A stretch of 64,000 nt of DNA from Bradyrhizobium amphicarpaeae (GTDB taxonomy: Bacteria > Pseudomonadota > Alphaproteobacteria > Rhizobiales > Xanthobacteraceae), in NCBI RefSeq assembly GCF_002266435.3, contig NZ_CP029426.2:6292001-6356000 (forward strand). The letters run 5' to 3'. The notes under the pieces are model-generated. The model was not told where the DNA came from. It saw only the letters and a list, made by a program, of their open reading frames with translations, and did not search any database. Both the position numbers and the translations under genes were made by a program. Below, piece after piece: positions 52,294 to 64,000 of this stretch; positions within the stretch are counted from its first letter, which is position 1; each line of letters begins with the position of its first letter.

Positions 52294-53067
52294 TTACACC
52301 GCCGCCGTCGTCACACCACCATCGATCACGATGGTCTGCCCCGTCATGAAGCTCGACGCGTCCGAGGCAAGATAGGCCACCGCGCCGGCGATTTCGTCGG
52401 GTTCGCCGATGCGGCGCAGCGGGGTGGTGGCGGTGCGGCGCTTGAGGTTGGCTTCGTCTTCCCACAATGCGCGGGCGAAATCGGTCTTGACGAGGCCGGG
52501 CGCGATGCAATTGACGCGAACGCCCTTCGGACCCCACTCCCCGGCGAGCGAACGGCACAGCGCGAAGTCGGCGGCCTTGGAGATGCCGTAGGCGCCGATC
52601 ACGGTGGAGCCGCGCAGGCCCCCGATCGATGAGATGATGATCACCGAACCCTTGCCGCGCTCGGCCATCTGGGGGATCGCCAACGCGGAGAGCCAGATGT
52701 TGCTCTTGACGTTCGAGCCCATGATCTTGTCGAAGGCCTCGTCCGTGATGTCGAGCAGCGGACCGTAATAGGGGTTCACCGCGGCGTTGCAGACCAGGAT
52801 GTCGATCTTGCCGTAATGCTTCGTGGCACCGGCGATCAGCGCCTCGACCTCGGCCTTGCGCGCGATGTTGCAGGGGATGACGGTAGCCTCGCCGCCGGCA
52901 GCCACGATGCCGTCGGCAACTTCCTTGCAGGCATCGGCCTTCCGCGAGGAGACCACGACCTTGGCGCCGAGCTTCGCCAGCAGTTCGGCGGAGGAGCGGC
53001 CGATGCCCCTGCTGGAGCCGGTGACGATTGCGACCTTGCCGGTGAGATCGAAGGGGGTGTTTTTCAT
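52294..53067 (-). CDS. Short-chain dehydrogenase/reductase, last gene of the pim-type operon
   Basis: 257 residues. The nucleotide-binding motif TGSSRGIGRS (17-26), the NAAVN segment, the catalytic Ser-Tyr-Lys in ISSIGG and AYGISKAA, and the C-terminal SFMTGQTIVIDGG mark a classical SDR. It probably interconverts a hydroxyacyl and an oxoacyl or similar substrate with NAD(P). Its position after the two acyl-CoA dehydrogenases corresponds to pimE in the Rhodopseudomonas order, but I am not certain that pimE is an SDR, so no symbol is given. Confidence 0.9.
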   Translation of the reverse strand: MKNTPFDLTGKVAIVTGSSRGIGRSSAELLAKLGAKVVVSSRKADACKEVADGIVAAGGEATVIPCNIARKAEVEALIAGATKHYGKIDILVCNAAVNPYYGPLLDITDEAFDKIMGSNVKSNIWLSALAIPQMAERGKGSVIIISSIGGLRGSTVIGAYGISKAADFALCRSLAGEWGPKGVRVNCIAPGLVKTDFARALWEDEANLKRRTATTPLRRIGEPDEIAGAVAYLASDASSFMTGQTIVIDGGVTTAAV

Positions 53068-53099
53068 GGGTGTTGCCTCGCTGACGCCTCTCGTTCAGG

Positions 53100-53206
53100 T
53101 GTCATCGCCCGGCTCGACCGGGCGATCCAGTACGCCGCGGCTGAAATTGCGTGAACGAACTACCGCCGCGGAATACTGGATGCCCCGGTCAAGCCGGGGC
53201 ATGACA
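53100..53206. repeat. Palindromic repeat between SDR and pimD-like genes
   Basis: TGTCATCGCCCGGCTCGACC at 53100 mirrors GGTCAAGCCGGGGCATGACA ending at 53206. Inner arms GATCCAGTA/TACTGGAT and GCCGCGG/CCGCGG also match. It sits inside the operon's transcribed region. Confidence 0.8.
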
Positions 53207-53229
53207 GTTGTCGTGTGGTTCAGATCAAC

Positions 53230-54372
53230 TCAGATCAACCCGCCGCCATCCGCGACGCGGCGCTGGTGGTAGTCGGTGTCGCCGAACGAGTTCTCGATCA
53301 TGGTGAGGCGCTTGAAGTAGTGGCCGATCTTGGCTTCCATGGTCATGCCGATGCCGCCATGGAGCTGGATCGCCTGCTGGCCCACGAACTTCAGCGACTT
53401 GCCGATCTGCACCTTGGCCGCGGCGATCGCGTTGGAGCGCTCCTTGGCGTCCTCGAAATCACCGGCCATGGTCGCAAACATCGACATCGATCTCGCCTGC
53501 TCGGCGGCGACGAACATGTCGGACGCCCGGTGCTGCAGCGACTGGAACGAGCCGATCGCGACGCCGAACTGCTTTCGCGTCTTGATGTACTCGACCGTGG
53601 ACTTGAGCGACTCGTCCATCAGGCCGACGGCTTCGGCGCAGAGCGCGATGCGGGCTTCATCCACCACGCGCTCGATCAGCGCGAGCGAATCGTCGGGATT
53701 GCCGAGCACGGCGTCCGCACCCACCTCGACACCGGTGAAGGTGATGTCGGCGGCGTGCAGGCCGTCCTGGGTCGGATAGCTCTTCTTGGCGACGCCCTTG
53801 GCATTGGCCGGGACCAGGAACACGCCGATGCCGGACTTGTCGCGACGGTCGCCCTTGGTGCGCGCCGTGACGATCAGGGTGTCGGCGTTCTCGCCGTTGA
53901 GCACGACGAACTTCTCGCCATCGATGACGTAAGCCTCGCCCTTCTTCTTCGCGGTCGTCGCGACGTCGAACAGATCGTAGCGCGAGTTCTTCTCGAGCTG
54001 GGCGAAGGCCAGCGTCTTGCTGCCGTCGATGATGCCGGGCACGTACGCGGCCTTCTGCGCATCCGAGCCCGCGTGACGCAGGAAGCCGCCGCCGATCACG
54101 ACCGTCGCCAGATAAGGCTCGAGCACCAGCGCCTTGCCGAGCGCCTCCATCACAATCATGGTCTCGACGCCACCGCCGCCGAAGCCGCCATCGGCCTCTG
54201 CGAACGGCAGGCCGAGCAGGCCCTGCTCGGCGAGCTTGCCCCAGACCGCTTTGCTCCAGCCGCCCTTCTCTTTCATGTACTTCTTGCGGCTCTCGAAATC
54301 GTAGGAATCGGTCAGCAGGCCGTCGATGCTGTCCTTGAGAAGCCGTTGCTCCTCGTTCAGATCAAAATCCAT
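53230..54372 (-). CDS. pimD: Acyl-CoA dehydrogenase, pimeloyl-CoA dehydrogenase small-subunit type
   Basis: 380 residues from the ATG at 54372, with GGAGAGAG upstream. It has the acyl-CoA dehydrogenase N-, middle and C-terminal domains, including FAQLEKNSRYDLF and a C-terminal QLHGGIGMTMEAKIGHYFKRL. It is the partner of the 396-residue dehydrogenase that precedes it. Two such genes in tandem after a thiolase and CoA ligase match pimC-pimD of Rhodopseudomonas palustris, the large and small subunits of pimeloyl-CoA dehydrogenase. The substrate is inferred from synteny. Confidence 0.8.
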   Translation of the reverse strand: MDFDLNEEQRLLKDSIDGLLTDSYDFESRKKYMKEKGGWSKAVWGKLAEQGLLGLPFAEADGGFGGGGVETMIVMEALGKALVLEPYLATVVIGGGFLRHAGSDAQKAAYVPGIIDGSKTLAFAQLEKNSRYDLFDVATTAKKKGEAYVIDGEKFVVLNGENADTLIVTARTKGDRRDKSGIGVFLVPANAKGVAKKSYPTQDGLHAADITFTGVEVGADAVLGNPDDSLALIERVVDEARIALCAEAVGLMDESLKSTVEYIKTRKQFGVAIGSFQSLQHRASDMFVAAEQARSMSMFATMAGDFEDAKERSNAIAAAKVQIGKSLKFVGQQAIQLHGGIGMTMEAKIGHYFKRLTMIENSFGDTDYHQRRVADGGGLI

Positions 54373-54428
54373 TTCTCTCTCCAAAAATCGACGCCGCGCT
54401 TCTCGCCGGCCGTCGCCTCATCTTCAGA

Positions 54429-54525
54429 CGTCATCCCCGCGAAGGCGGGGATCCAGTAAACGCAGCCGTCCGTCGTACTTACGACCGCCGCGGCGTACTG
54501 GGTCCCCCGCCTTCGCGGGGGACGA
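54429..54525. repeat. Palindromic repeat between the two acyl-CoA dehydrogenase genes
   Basis: CGTCATCCCCGCGAAGGCGG at 54429 mirrors the CCGCCTTCGCGGGGGACGAC region ending at 54525. Inner arms GGATCCAGTA and TACTGGGTCC also pair. It fills most of the 169-bp gap inside the operon. Confidence 0.8.
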
Positions 54526-54541
54526 CACCGTCTTTGTTGCG

Positions 54542-55732
54542 TCAAAGCCCCAGCACCGCCTTGGCGATGATGTTGCGCTGGATCTCGTTGGAGCCGCCGT
54601 AGATCGAGACCTTGCGGTTGTTGAAATAGCTCGGCGCGATCTGGGCGGTCCAGTCCATGGCTTCGTTCGAGCCGTCGTCGCCATGCACGTCGTAAGGTGC
54701 GGCGAACGGGCCGATCACTTCCATCAGCAGCTCGGTGGTGGTCTGCTGAATCTCGGAGCCCTTGATCTTCAGCACGGAGGAGGCCGGATTGGGCTTGCCC
54801 TTGCCGTGCTTGCCTTCGTCGGCGACGACACGCAGCTGCGTCAGCTCGAGCGCCTTCAGCTCGATCTCGCAGGCCGCCAGCTTCTCGCGGAAGGCGGGGT
54901 CCTGGATGATCGGCTTGCCTGATGATTCGACCTTGCCGGCGAGATCGCGGATGCGGCGCAGCCGCTCCTTGGAGACGCCGACGCGGGCGATGCCGGTGCG
55001 CTCATTGCCGAGCAGGAATTTGGCGTAATCCCAGCCCTTGTTCTCTTCGCCGATCAGATTCTCGACCGGAACTTCCACGTCGTCGAAGAAGACTTCGTTG
55101 ACCTCATGGCCGCCGTCGATGGTCTGGATCGGGCGCACGGTGACGCCCTTCGACTTCATCGAGAACACGATGAAGGAGATGCCCATCTGCTTCTTGGCGT
55201 TGTTGTCAGTGCGGCAAAGGCAGAAGATCATGTCGGCGTGCTGGGCCAGCGTGGTCCAGGTCTTCTGGCCGTTGATGATCCATTTGTCGCCACGGCGCTC
55301 GGCCTTGGTCTTGAGCGAGGCGAGGTCGGAGCCGGAGCCGGGCTCGGAGAAGCCCTGGCACCACCAATCGTCGACATTGGCGATGCGCGGCAGATACTGC
55401 TTCTTCTGCGCTTCGTTGCCGAAGGTGTAGATGACCGGGCCGACCATGCTGACGCCGAAGGCGAGCGGCTGCGGCGCCGGATAGGACTGCAGCTCCTCGT
55501 TGAAGATGTAGTGCTGCACGGAGGTCCACCCGGTGCCGCCATACTGCTTGGGCCAGTGGCTGACGCCCCAGCCCTTCTTGTTGAGGATGCGCCACCAGGT
55601 CACCATCTCGTCCTTCGAGAGGTGACGGCCCTCGACCATCTTGCGCCGCGTATCCGGCGGCACGTTGTCGCGGAAGAACTGCCGCACTTCCTCGCGAAAC
55701 GCCTGCTCTTCTTTCGTGAATGCGAGATCCAT
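54542..55732 (-). CDS. pimC: Acyl-CoA dehydrogenase, pimeloyl-CoA dehydrogenase large-subunit type
   Basis: 396 residues from the ATG at 55732, with AGGAGG 5 nt upstream. WCQGFSEPGSGSDLASLKTKAE (FAD/substrate-binding signature region) and a C-terminal IYGGSNEIQRNIIAK are typical of acyl-CoA dehydrogenases. The length equals that of PimC of R. palustris as I recall it. It should introduce the first double bond in a dicarboxylyl- or acyl-CoA together with the small subunit. It follows the thiolase by 16 bp. Confidence 0.82.
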   Translation of the reverse strand: MDLAFTKEEQAFREEVRQFFRDNVPPDTRRKMVEGRHLSKDEMVTWWRILNKKGWGVSHWPKQYGGTGWTSVQHYIFNEELQSYPAPQPLAFGVSMVGPVIYTFGNEAQKKQYLPRIANVDDWWCQGFSEPGSGSDLASLKTKAERRGDKWIINGQKTWTTLAQHADMIFCLCRTDNNAKKQMGISFIVFSMKSKGVTVRPIQTIDGGHEVNEVFFDDVEVPVENLIGEENKGWDYAKFLLGNERTGIARVGVSKERLRRIRDLAGKVESSGKPIIQDPAFREKLAACEIELKALELTQLRVVADEGKHGKGKPNPASSVLKIKGSEIQQTTTELLMEVIGPFAAPYDVHGDDGSNEAMDWTAQIAPSYFNNRKVSIYGGSNEIQRNIIAKAVLGL

Positions 55733-55748
55733 CGGATCCTCCTGTAAA

Positions 55749-56936
55749 TTACTGCAACACCTCAAAAAGTCCCGCCGCGCCCATGCCGCCGCCGACGCAC
55801 ATGGTGACGACCGCGTATTTCGCCTTGCGGCGGCGGCCTTCGATCAAGGCGTGGCCGGTGAGGCGCGCGCCGGACATGCCGTAGGGGTGGCCGACCGCGA
55901 TCGCGCCGCCGTCGACGTTGATCTTGTCGGGGTCGATGCCGAGCTTGTCGCGGCAATAGAGCACCTGCACCGCGAAGGCCTCGTTCAGCTCCCACAGGCC
56001 GATGTCGTCGACGGTGAGGCCGTGGCGCTTCAAGAGGCGCGGCACGGCGAAGACCGGGCCGATGCCCATCTCGTCCGGCTCGCAGCCGGCGGAGACGAAT
56101 CCGCGGAAGATGCCGAGCGGCGTGAGGCCGCGCTTGGACGCTTCCTTGTCGCTCATGATCACGCTCGCGCTGGCGCCGTCCGAGAGCTGGCTGGCATTGC
56201 CGGCGGTGATGGAGAAACCTTCGCCGCGGACGGCCTTGAGACCGGCGAGGCCTTCGAGCGTGGTTTCCGGGCGCGGACCCTCGTCCTGCGACAGCGTGAT
56301 GTCCTTCATCGACACGGTGCCGGTCGCCTTGTCGGTGACCGCCATCTGCGTCGTGATCGGCGCGATCTCGTCCTTGAACTTACCGCCCTGCTGGGCAGAC
56401 GCGGTGCGGCGCTGGCTCTCGAGCGAATACTCGTCCTGCTTCTCGCGCGAAATGCCATAGCGCTTGGCGACGATCTCGGCCGTGTCGATCATGGGCATGT
56501 AGACCTCGCCCTTGATCTTGAGCAGCGCCGGGTCCTGGGCGTGGAAGCCGTTCATCTTGTCGTTCTGCACGAGGCTGATCGACTCGCCGCCGCCGCCGAC
56601 CGCGATCTCGACGCCGTCGAAGATCACCGAGCGCGCGGCCAGCGCAATGGCCTGCAGGCCGGAGGCGCATTGCCGGTCGATGGTGGTGCCGGCGACGGTC
56701 ACGGGAAGGCCGGCGCGGAGCAGCGCCTTGCGCGCGATGTTGCCGCCGGTCGCGCCTTGCTGCAGGGCTGCGCCCATCACGACGTCCTCGATCTCCTTCG
56801 GATCGACTTTCGCGCGCGCGACGGCCTCGCGAATCGCGTGGCCGAGCAGCGTTGCGCCTTCGGTGGCGTTGAGTGCGCCGCGATAGGCCTTGCCGATCGG
56901 GGTGCGGGCGGTGGAAACGATGACTGCGTCGGTCAA
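55749..56936 (-). CDS. pimB: Acetyl-CoA acyltransferase (thiolase)
   Basis: 395 residues. The acylated Cys is in [13 protein letters not shown] (near residue 90), the [10 protein letters not shown] motif holds the catalytic His, and the second Cys is in TMCVGGGMG. It performs the thiolytic step of beta-oxidation. Its ATG overlaps the CoA-ligase stop by 4 bp. The position corresponds to pimB. Confidence 0.9.
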   Translation of the reverse strand: MTDAVIVSTARTPIGKAYRGALNATEGATLLGHAIREAVARAKVDPKEIEDVVMGAALQQGATGGNIARKALLRAGLPVTVAGTTIDRQCASGLQAIALAARSVIFDGVEIAVGGGGESISLVQNDKMNGFHAQDPALLKIKGEVYMPMIDTAEIVAKRYGISREKQDEYSLESQRRTASAQQGGKFKDEIAPITTQMAVTDKATGTVSMKDITLSQDEGPRPETTLEGLAGLKAVRGEGFSITAGNASQLSDGASASVIMSDKEASKRGLTPLGIFRGFVSAGCEPDEMGIGPVFAVPRLLKRHGLTVDDIGLWELNEAFAVQVLYCRDKLGIDPDKINVDGGAIAVGHPYGMSGARLTGHALIEGRRRKAKYAVVTMCVGGGMGAAGLFEVLQ

Positions 56937-58609
56937 GAGCGACCTCCTGGTTGCGTGGATTGTGACGGTTTCTGCTGCTGGCGCAATTCGTGGCGCGACA
57001 ATTTTCCGACCGGCGTACGCGGCAAATCGTCGACGAACTCGACCTCGGCCGGCAATTCGTGCTTGCCGACCTTGCCGGCGAGCTGGTTGCGCAGCTCCTC
57101 GAGCGCGAACGGCGTGACGCCAGGCTTGAGCTTGATGAAGGCCTTCGCCGCCTCGCCCCGGTACTGGTCGGGGATGCCGAGCACGATCACCTCGTGCACG
57201 CCAGCAATGGTGTAGATCGCCTGCTCGATCATCTGCGGATAGACGTTGAAGCCGCCGGAGATGATCATGTCCTTCTTGCGGTCGACCAGGAAGAAATAAC
57301 CGTCGGCGTCGACATAGCCGATGTCACCGGTGAGGAAGCGGCCATCGACGAAGGCATCGGCGGATCCCTCCGGCCTGTTCCAGTACCCCTTGGTGACGTT
57401 CGGGCCCTTGATGCGGATCTCGCCGACTTCACCCGGCGGCAGCACACATCTCGGATCGTCCAGCGCAACCACGTCGAGCTCGATGCCGGGCAACATCAGG
57501 CCGATCGAGCCGGGCTTCTCCGGGCCGGTGGGCGGATGGCCGGTGCCGGGCGAGCAGGTCTCGGTCATGCCCCAGCCGCTCTTCAGCTTCTTGCCGACCT
57601 TGCGCTCGAAGAAGTTCGCGATCTCCACGGGCAGCGGCGCGCCGCCGGAGCCGATGGTCGCCAGCGAGGAGAAGTCACGCTTGTCCAGATCAGGGAGCGC
57701 CGCGATCGCGATCCACATCGTCGGCACGCCCGGAAAATACGTCGCGCGCTTGACCTCGATGTCGCGCATCACGGCCTCGACGTCGAAGCGCTGATGCAGC
57801 GAGATCAGATTGCCGCGGCTGAGCGAGGACAGCAGCACGACGGTGAGCGCGTAGATGTGGAACAGCGGCAACACGCAGATCACGCGCTCGATCACGTCGC
57901 CGCGCGTGGCGCGGCCAGGCTTGCCCCAGACGTCGTAGATCGACACCGCGGAGGTGAGATTGCCGTGCGTGAGCATCGCGCCCTTGGGCAGCCCGGTGGT
58001 GCCGCCGGTGTATTGCAGCAGCGCGACGTCGTCGGCCGTGACCGACGGCCATTGTGCCGGTGCTGTCGCCCCCTCGACGAAGGTCCTGAAGGTGACGATG
58101 CGGTGATCATCCGGGATCGCCGCCTGCGGCGTGCCGACCTTGCCCCAATGATCGTCCTCGCAGACGACGAGGCGATCGATCAGCCCCTTTTCAAGGAACT
58201 TCAGCGCGGTCGGCAGCAGGGCCTGGAGGTTCGAGGTAACGAGCAGGCGCGAGCCGGAATCCGACACCTTGTGCGTCAGCGCGATCTCGCCGTCGAGCGG
58301 CGACAGATGCGCGACGCGGGCGCCCGCCTTCAGCGCGCCAAAGAAATTGACGGGGTGGTCCGGCGTATTGCCGAGGAACAGCGCGACCGAATTGCCCTTG
58401 CCGATGCCTGCGCGCAGGAATGCCGCTGCCGCGCGCTCGGCCTGAGCTGCGAGCTCGGTGTAGGTGATCGGGCGATCGCGGAATTCCAGCGCGGTACGCG
58501 GGCCGTAATCGGCGGCGGCCTTCGACAGCAGGTCGGGCAGCGAGCCCTGGACGATGGGATCGTCCCACCGCACGCCCTCGGGGTAAAACTGTTCGCCGGG
58601 ATGGGTCAT
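56933..58609 (-). CDS. pimA: Acyl-CoA (dicarboxylate/long-chain fatty acid) ligase
   Basis: 558 residues if begun at the ATG at 58609; an ATG at 58618 and a TTG at 58627 are in frame. The AMP-binding signature [16 protein letters not shown] lies near residue 215, GWGMTETC near 348, the [20 protein letters not shown] hinge near 440, and the catalytic Lys in [12 protein letters not shown] near the C-terminus. It activates a carboxylic acid to its CoA thioester. Its position after the FadB-like gene and before the thiolase matches pimA. Confidence 0.87.
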   Translation of the reverse strand: MTHPGEQFYPEGVRWDDPIVQGSLPDLLSKAAADYGPRTALEFRDRPITYTELAAQAERAAAAFLRAGIGKGNSVALFLGNTPDHPVNFFGALKAGARVAHLSPLDGEIALTHKVSDSGSRLLVTSNLQALLPTALKFLEKGLIDRLVVCEDDHWGKVGTPQAAIPDDHRIVTFRTFVEGATAPAQWPSVTADDVALLQYTGGTTGLPKGAMLTHGNLTSAVSIYDVWGKPGRATRGDVIERVICVLPLFHIYALTVVLLSSLSRGNLISLHQRFDVEAVMRDIEVKRATYFPGVPTMWIAIAALPDLDKRDFSSLATIGSGGAPLPVEIANFFERKVGKKLKSGWGMTETCSPGTGHPPTGPEKPGSIGLMLPGIELDVVALDDPRCVLPPGEVGEIRIKGPNVTKGYWNRPEGSADAFVDGRFLTGDIGYVDADGYFFLVDRKKDMIISGGFNVYPQMIEQAIYTIAGVHEVIVLGIPDQYRGEAAKAFIKLKPGVTPFALEELRNQLAGKVGKHELPAEVEFVDDLPRTPVGKLSRHELRQQQKPSQSTQPGGRS

Positions 58610-58628
58610 TTTCTGCATCACATTCAAC

Positions 58629-58755
58629 CGTCATTCCGGGGCGATGCAAAGCATCGAACCCGGAATCCATCTGGCAGCACACTCGAAGGTGAAATGGAGT
58701 CCGGCCTGGCCCCGCGGGCCATCTCCGTTGCGCAATTGCGCAACGGAGAATGACG
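58629..58755. repeat. Palindromic repeat between pimF and pimA
   Basis: CGTCATTCCGGGG at 58629 and the GAATGACG ending at 58755 form the outer arms. Nested inside are GCGATGCAAAGCATCG and a perfect 26-bp palindrome at 58723-58748 (CTCCGTTGCGCAA plus its reverse complement). It lies within the operon, just before the pimA start, so it could affect pimA translation. Confidence 0.8.
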
Positions 58756-58774
58756 CCGAGAGTGCAAGCCCTCC

Positions 58775-60868
<2,094 letters not shown>

Positions 60869-60913
60869 AGTGTTCCCTCCTTGGTGAGGATTTACTTTTG
60901 TTCGATTTCGCGG

Positions 60914-60932
60914 TGCGGAATTTAATTCCGCA
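60914..60932. promoter_or_regulatory. IclR-type operator in the pimF/iclR divergent promoter region
   Basis: TGCGGAATTTAATTCCGCA is a perfect palindrome of 9-bp arms around one T. Its core GGAATTTAATTCC differs by one base per half from the E. coli IclR box (GGAAAT-N-ATTTCC). It lies 46 bp before pimF and 68 bp before the regulator gene, ideally placed for control of both. Confidence 0.7.
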
Positions 60933-60999
60933 TCTTGACGGCAGGGTTATTTTGAAGCACGTGGCTTGTCAACGACTCCGCGCAAGAAGCAGATCAGGG

Positions 61000-61866
61000 A
61001 TGAAGCGTACAGGAAAGAAGACCGCGACCGATCGGAATTTCGTCGTCGCGCTCTCCCGCGGACTGGACGTATTGCGCGCATTCCACCCCAATGACGGCCT
61101 TCTCGGCAACCAGGAGATTGCGGCTCGGACCAACCTGCCGAAGCCGACCGTGTCCCGGCTGACCTACACCTTGACCAAGCTCGGCTATCTTGCGCCGGTT
61201 CCCCGCTTCGAGAAGTACCAGCTCACACCCGCCGCGATGTCGCTCGGCTACGCTGCGCTCGCCAATCTCGGCGTTCGTCATTTGTCCGAGCCGTTCCGCG
61301 AGGATGTGATGCGCGCAACCGGCGGCGCCGTCGCCGTCGGCGGCCGCGACCGTCACAGCATGATCTATTTCGGGCAAAGCCGCGGCAGCGAGACCGTCGG
61401 GGTTCAACTCGACGTCGGCTCCCGCGTGCCGATTGCAACCAGTGCGATGGGCCGCGCCTATTTCTGGGCGCTCGACGATTCGGACCGCGCAGAGCTGTCG
61501 CGCCTGTTGCGCGAACATTACGGCAGCCGCTGGCCCAAGATGCGCGACGGACTGGAACGGTCCGGCGAGACCGTCGCGAAACACGGCTTTGCGATCTCCG
61601 TCGGCGACTGGCACGACGACATCGGCGCGGCCGGCGTCGCACTCAGGCTCAACGACGGAACCGGTCCCTACGCATTCAATTGCGGCGCGCCGGCATTCCG
61701 CTTCACGGAAGAGCGTTTGATCAACGACATTGGACCGCGTCTGCTAGCGATGGTAAGGAACATCGAAGCGGCACTCGGGGGTCTGATGCCGCATTCCAAA
61801 AAAGACGTCAGCAAAAAGCTGAAATCAGGAGGGAAACTTGCTCGTGTGGCCGAGGGGATCAGATAG
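61000..61866 (+). CDS. IclR-family transcriptional regulator
   Basis: 288 residues from the ATG at 61000. The N-terminal winged helix (ALSRGLDVLRAFHPNDGLLGNQEIAARTNLPKPTVSRLTYTL) and the C-terminal effector domain (GSRVPIATSAMGRAYFWAL; GPRLLAMVRNIEAAL) are standard for the family. The C-terminus carries a Lys-rich extension. It probably senses an aromatic, dicarboxylic or acyl-CoA effector and controls the divergent pim operon and its own downstream liv genes. Confidence 0.9.
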   Translation: MKRTGKKTATDRNFVVALSRGLDVLRAFHPNDGLLGNQEIAARTNLPKPTVSRLTYTLTKLGYLAPVPRFEKYQLTPAAMSLGYAALANLGVRHLSEPFREDVMRATGGAVAVGGRDRHSMIYFGQSRGSETVGVQLDVGSRVPIATSAMGRAYFWALDDSDRAELSRLLREHYGSRWPKMRDGLERSGETVAKHGFAISVGDWHDDIGAAGVALRLNDGTGPYAFNCGAPAFRFTEERLINDIGPRLLAMVRNIEAALGGLMPHSKKDVSKKLKSGGKLARVAEGIR

Positions 61867-61932
61867 CCTTTGTCATCATCGGGAGCGGTTCGCATCGCCC
61901 CTTCGCTCACTGAACGACGTGAGCGAGACGAG

Positions 61933-62726
<794 letters not shown>

Positions 62727-62730
<4 letters not shown>

Positions 62731-63440
62731 CGACATTGCTCAACGTCAAGGACCTGCGCGCCTATTACGGTCAGGTCCAGGCGCTCCATGGCCTGTCCTT
62801 CTCGCTCAACGAGGGCTCGCTCGTGACGCTGCTCGGAGCCAACGGCGCCGGCAAGACCACCACGCTGCGCGCGATCTGCAACATGGTGCGCTCCACCGGC
62901 GGCATCGAGTTCGACGGCAAGCCGCTGAACAACCGCTCCACCGAGAGCATCGTGCGGTTCGGCATCGCCCACGTGCCGCAGGGCCGCGGCACCTTCACCA
63001 CCATGACCGTGGAGGAGAATCTCCAGCTCGGGGCCATCACCCGCAAGGACAGCGCCGGGATCGTCTCCGACATCGAGCGCATGTACGCGCATTTCCCGGT
63101 GCTGAAACAGCGCCACACCCAGCAGGCCGGCACGCTCTCCGGCGGCGAGCAGCAGATGCTCGCGGTCGCGCGTGCCCTGATGCTGCGGCCGCGCCTGATG
63201 CTGCTGGACGAGCCCTCCTTCGGCCTCGCGCCGCTGGTGGTACGCGACCTGTTCGGCATCCTCGGCAAGATCAACCGCGAGGACAAGGTGTCGATCCTGG
63301 TGGTCGAGCAGAACGCCCAGCTCGCGCTCGAGCTCGCCGACCAGGCCTATGTGATCGAGACCGGCCGCATCGTGATGTCGGGCAATGCCAAGGACATCGC
63401 GAACAACGAAGAAATCCGCAAATCCTATCTGGGTTACTGA
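62727..63440 (+). CDS. livF: Branched-chain-type ABC transporter ATPase (LivF)
   Basis: 237 residues. Walker A is GANGAGKTTTLRAI, the signature LSGGEQQMLAVARALM and Walker B LMLLDEPSFGLAPLVV. It pairs with LivG. It overlaps livG by 4 bp (ATGA), so expression is coupled. Confidence 0.93.
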
Positions 63441-63454
63441 GGGAGCCGGGACAA

Positions 63455-64000
63455 ATGGAGCTTTTCACCAACCAGGTCCTGGCTGGAATCGCCACCGGCG
63501 CCATTTACGCCTGCATGGCGCTGGCCGTGGTGATGATCTACCAGGCCATCGACCATCTCAACTTCGCGCAAGGCGAGATGGCGATGTTTGCGACTTTCGT
63601 CTCATGGCAGCTGATGCAGTGGGGCGTGCCCTACTGGGGCGCTTTCGTGATCACGCTGGTCTTCGCCTTCGTCGGCGGCGTCGCGATCGAGCGCATCCTG
63701 TTCAAGCCGCTCGCCAAGGCGCCGGTGCTGACCAATGTCGCCGGCTTCATCGCGCTGTTCGCGATCATCAACTCCTCGGCGGGCCTGATCTGGGATTTCA
63801 CCATCAAGCAATACCCGACCCCGTTCGGCTCCTCGCCGTTCCTGGGCAGCCAGCTGATCTCGACCCACCAGGCCGGCATGATCGGTGTCACGGTGCTGCT
63901 GCTGATCGGGCTCTACTTCTTCTTCCAGTACACGCGGATCGGCCTCGCCATGCGGGCCGCCGCCTCGGTGCCTGAATCCGCCCGCCTCGTCGGCATCAAC
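63455..64000 (+). CDS. livH: Branched-chain-type ABC transporter permease (LivH), partial
   Basis: The ATG at 63455, preceded by GGGAGCCGGG, opens a frame of 182 codons that runs off the right edge. The start MELFTNQVLAGIATGAIYAC, the HLNFAQGEMAMF motif and RIGLAMRAAA are typical of LivH permeases, with about five membrane segments visible. LivM and the periplasmic binding protein probably follow outside the window. Confidence 0.92.
   Translation, partial: MELFTNQVLAGIATGAIYACMALAVVMIYQAIDHLNFAQGEMAMFATFVSWQLMQWGVPYWGAFVITLVFAFVGGVAIERILFKPLAKAPVLTNVAGFIALFAIINSSAGLIWDFTIKQYPTPFGSSPFLGSQLISTHQAGMIGVTVLLLIGLYFFFQYTRIGLAMRAAASVPESARLVGIN

Noticed and set aside
60898..60999. Longer N-terminus for the IclR regulator
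   Set aside because: The upstream extension would run through the operator palindrome and adds unconserved residues; the ATG at 61000 starts close to the family domain.

Overview
The window looks like a chromosomal segment of a Bradyrhizobium-type alphaproteobacterium (Bradyrhizobium/Rhodopseudomonas group). The reasons are high GC, a 184-residue membrane-anchored cytochrome c of the CycM type, a complete Tad/Cpa pilus locus, a pim-type beta-oxidation operon, and many short palindromic intergenic repeats of the kind that litter these genomes. I saw no rRNA, tRNA, phage, insertion sequence or CRISPR. The genus assignment is inferred from gene content only.

Region 1 (1-10510, minus strand) is a urea uptake and urease cluster read from urtA down: urtABCDE (urea ABC transporter), ureD, ureA, ureB, ureC, two small tandem ABM-fold proteins, ureE with a very His-rich tail, and the start of ureF running off the left edge. 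A well-formed sigma-54 (-24/-12) promoter lies just before urtA, and a perfect 12-bp stem-loop separates urtA from urtB. Together they suggest nitrogen-controlled expression with the binding protein made in excess.

Region 2 (11015-13378, plus strand) holds an RhlE-type DEAD-box helicase, an IF-1 paralogue and a cold-shock protein: an RNA-chaperone/translation set that ends in a clear terminator.

Region 3 (13479-26894) is a Tad/Flp pilus locus. TadE/TadG-like minor pilins, an orphan secretin-N-domain protein and a membrane hydroxylase are on the minus strand. flp, cpaABCDEF and tadBC are on the plus strand. A TadD-like TPR lipoprotein is on the minus strand. Three CtrA-like motifs sit in front of separate transcription units here.

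Region 4 (27096-37057) has an M17 aminopeptidase and an NlpC/P60 peptidase converging on a Yej-type oligopeptide ABC transporter with two binding proteins. This could be a murein-peptide recycling module.

Region 5 (37270-51510) is mostly housekeeping: cycM, kdsB, pheA, an LLM flavin oxidoreductase, metF-metH, a duplicated DUF3592 membrane protein, a glutathione transferase, a small secreted protein and glpK. Between the last two is a 1.2-kb non-coding tandem array in which each ~400-bp unit carries three different palindromic repeats.

Region 6 (51779-64000) has a DUF559 nuclease-like gene flanked by direct copies of a repeat. Next comes an operon in the order pimF-A-B-C-D plus a short-chain dehydrogenase (CoA ligation and beta-oxidation of dicarboxylic or fatty acids). 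Divergent from it is an IclR regulator followed by a branched-chain-type ABC transporter (LivG, LivF, partial LivH). A perfect IclR-like palindrome lies in the divergent gap. Palindromic repeats fill several of the gaps inside the pim operon.
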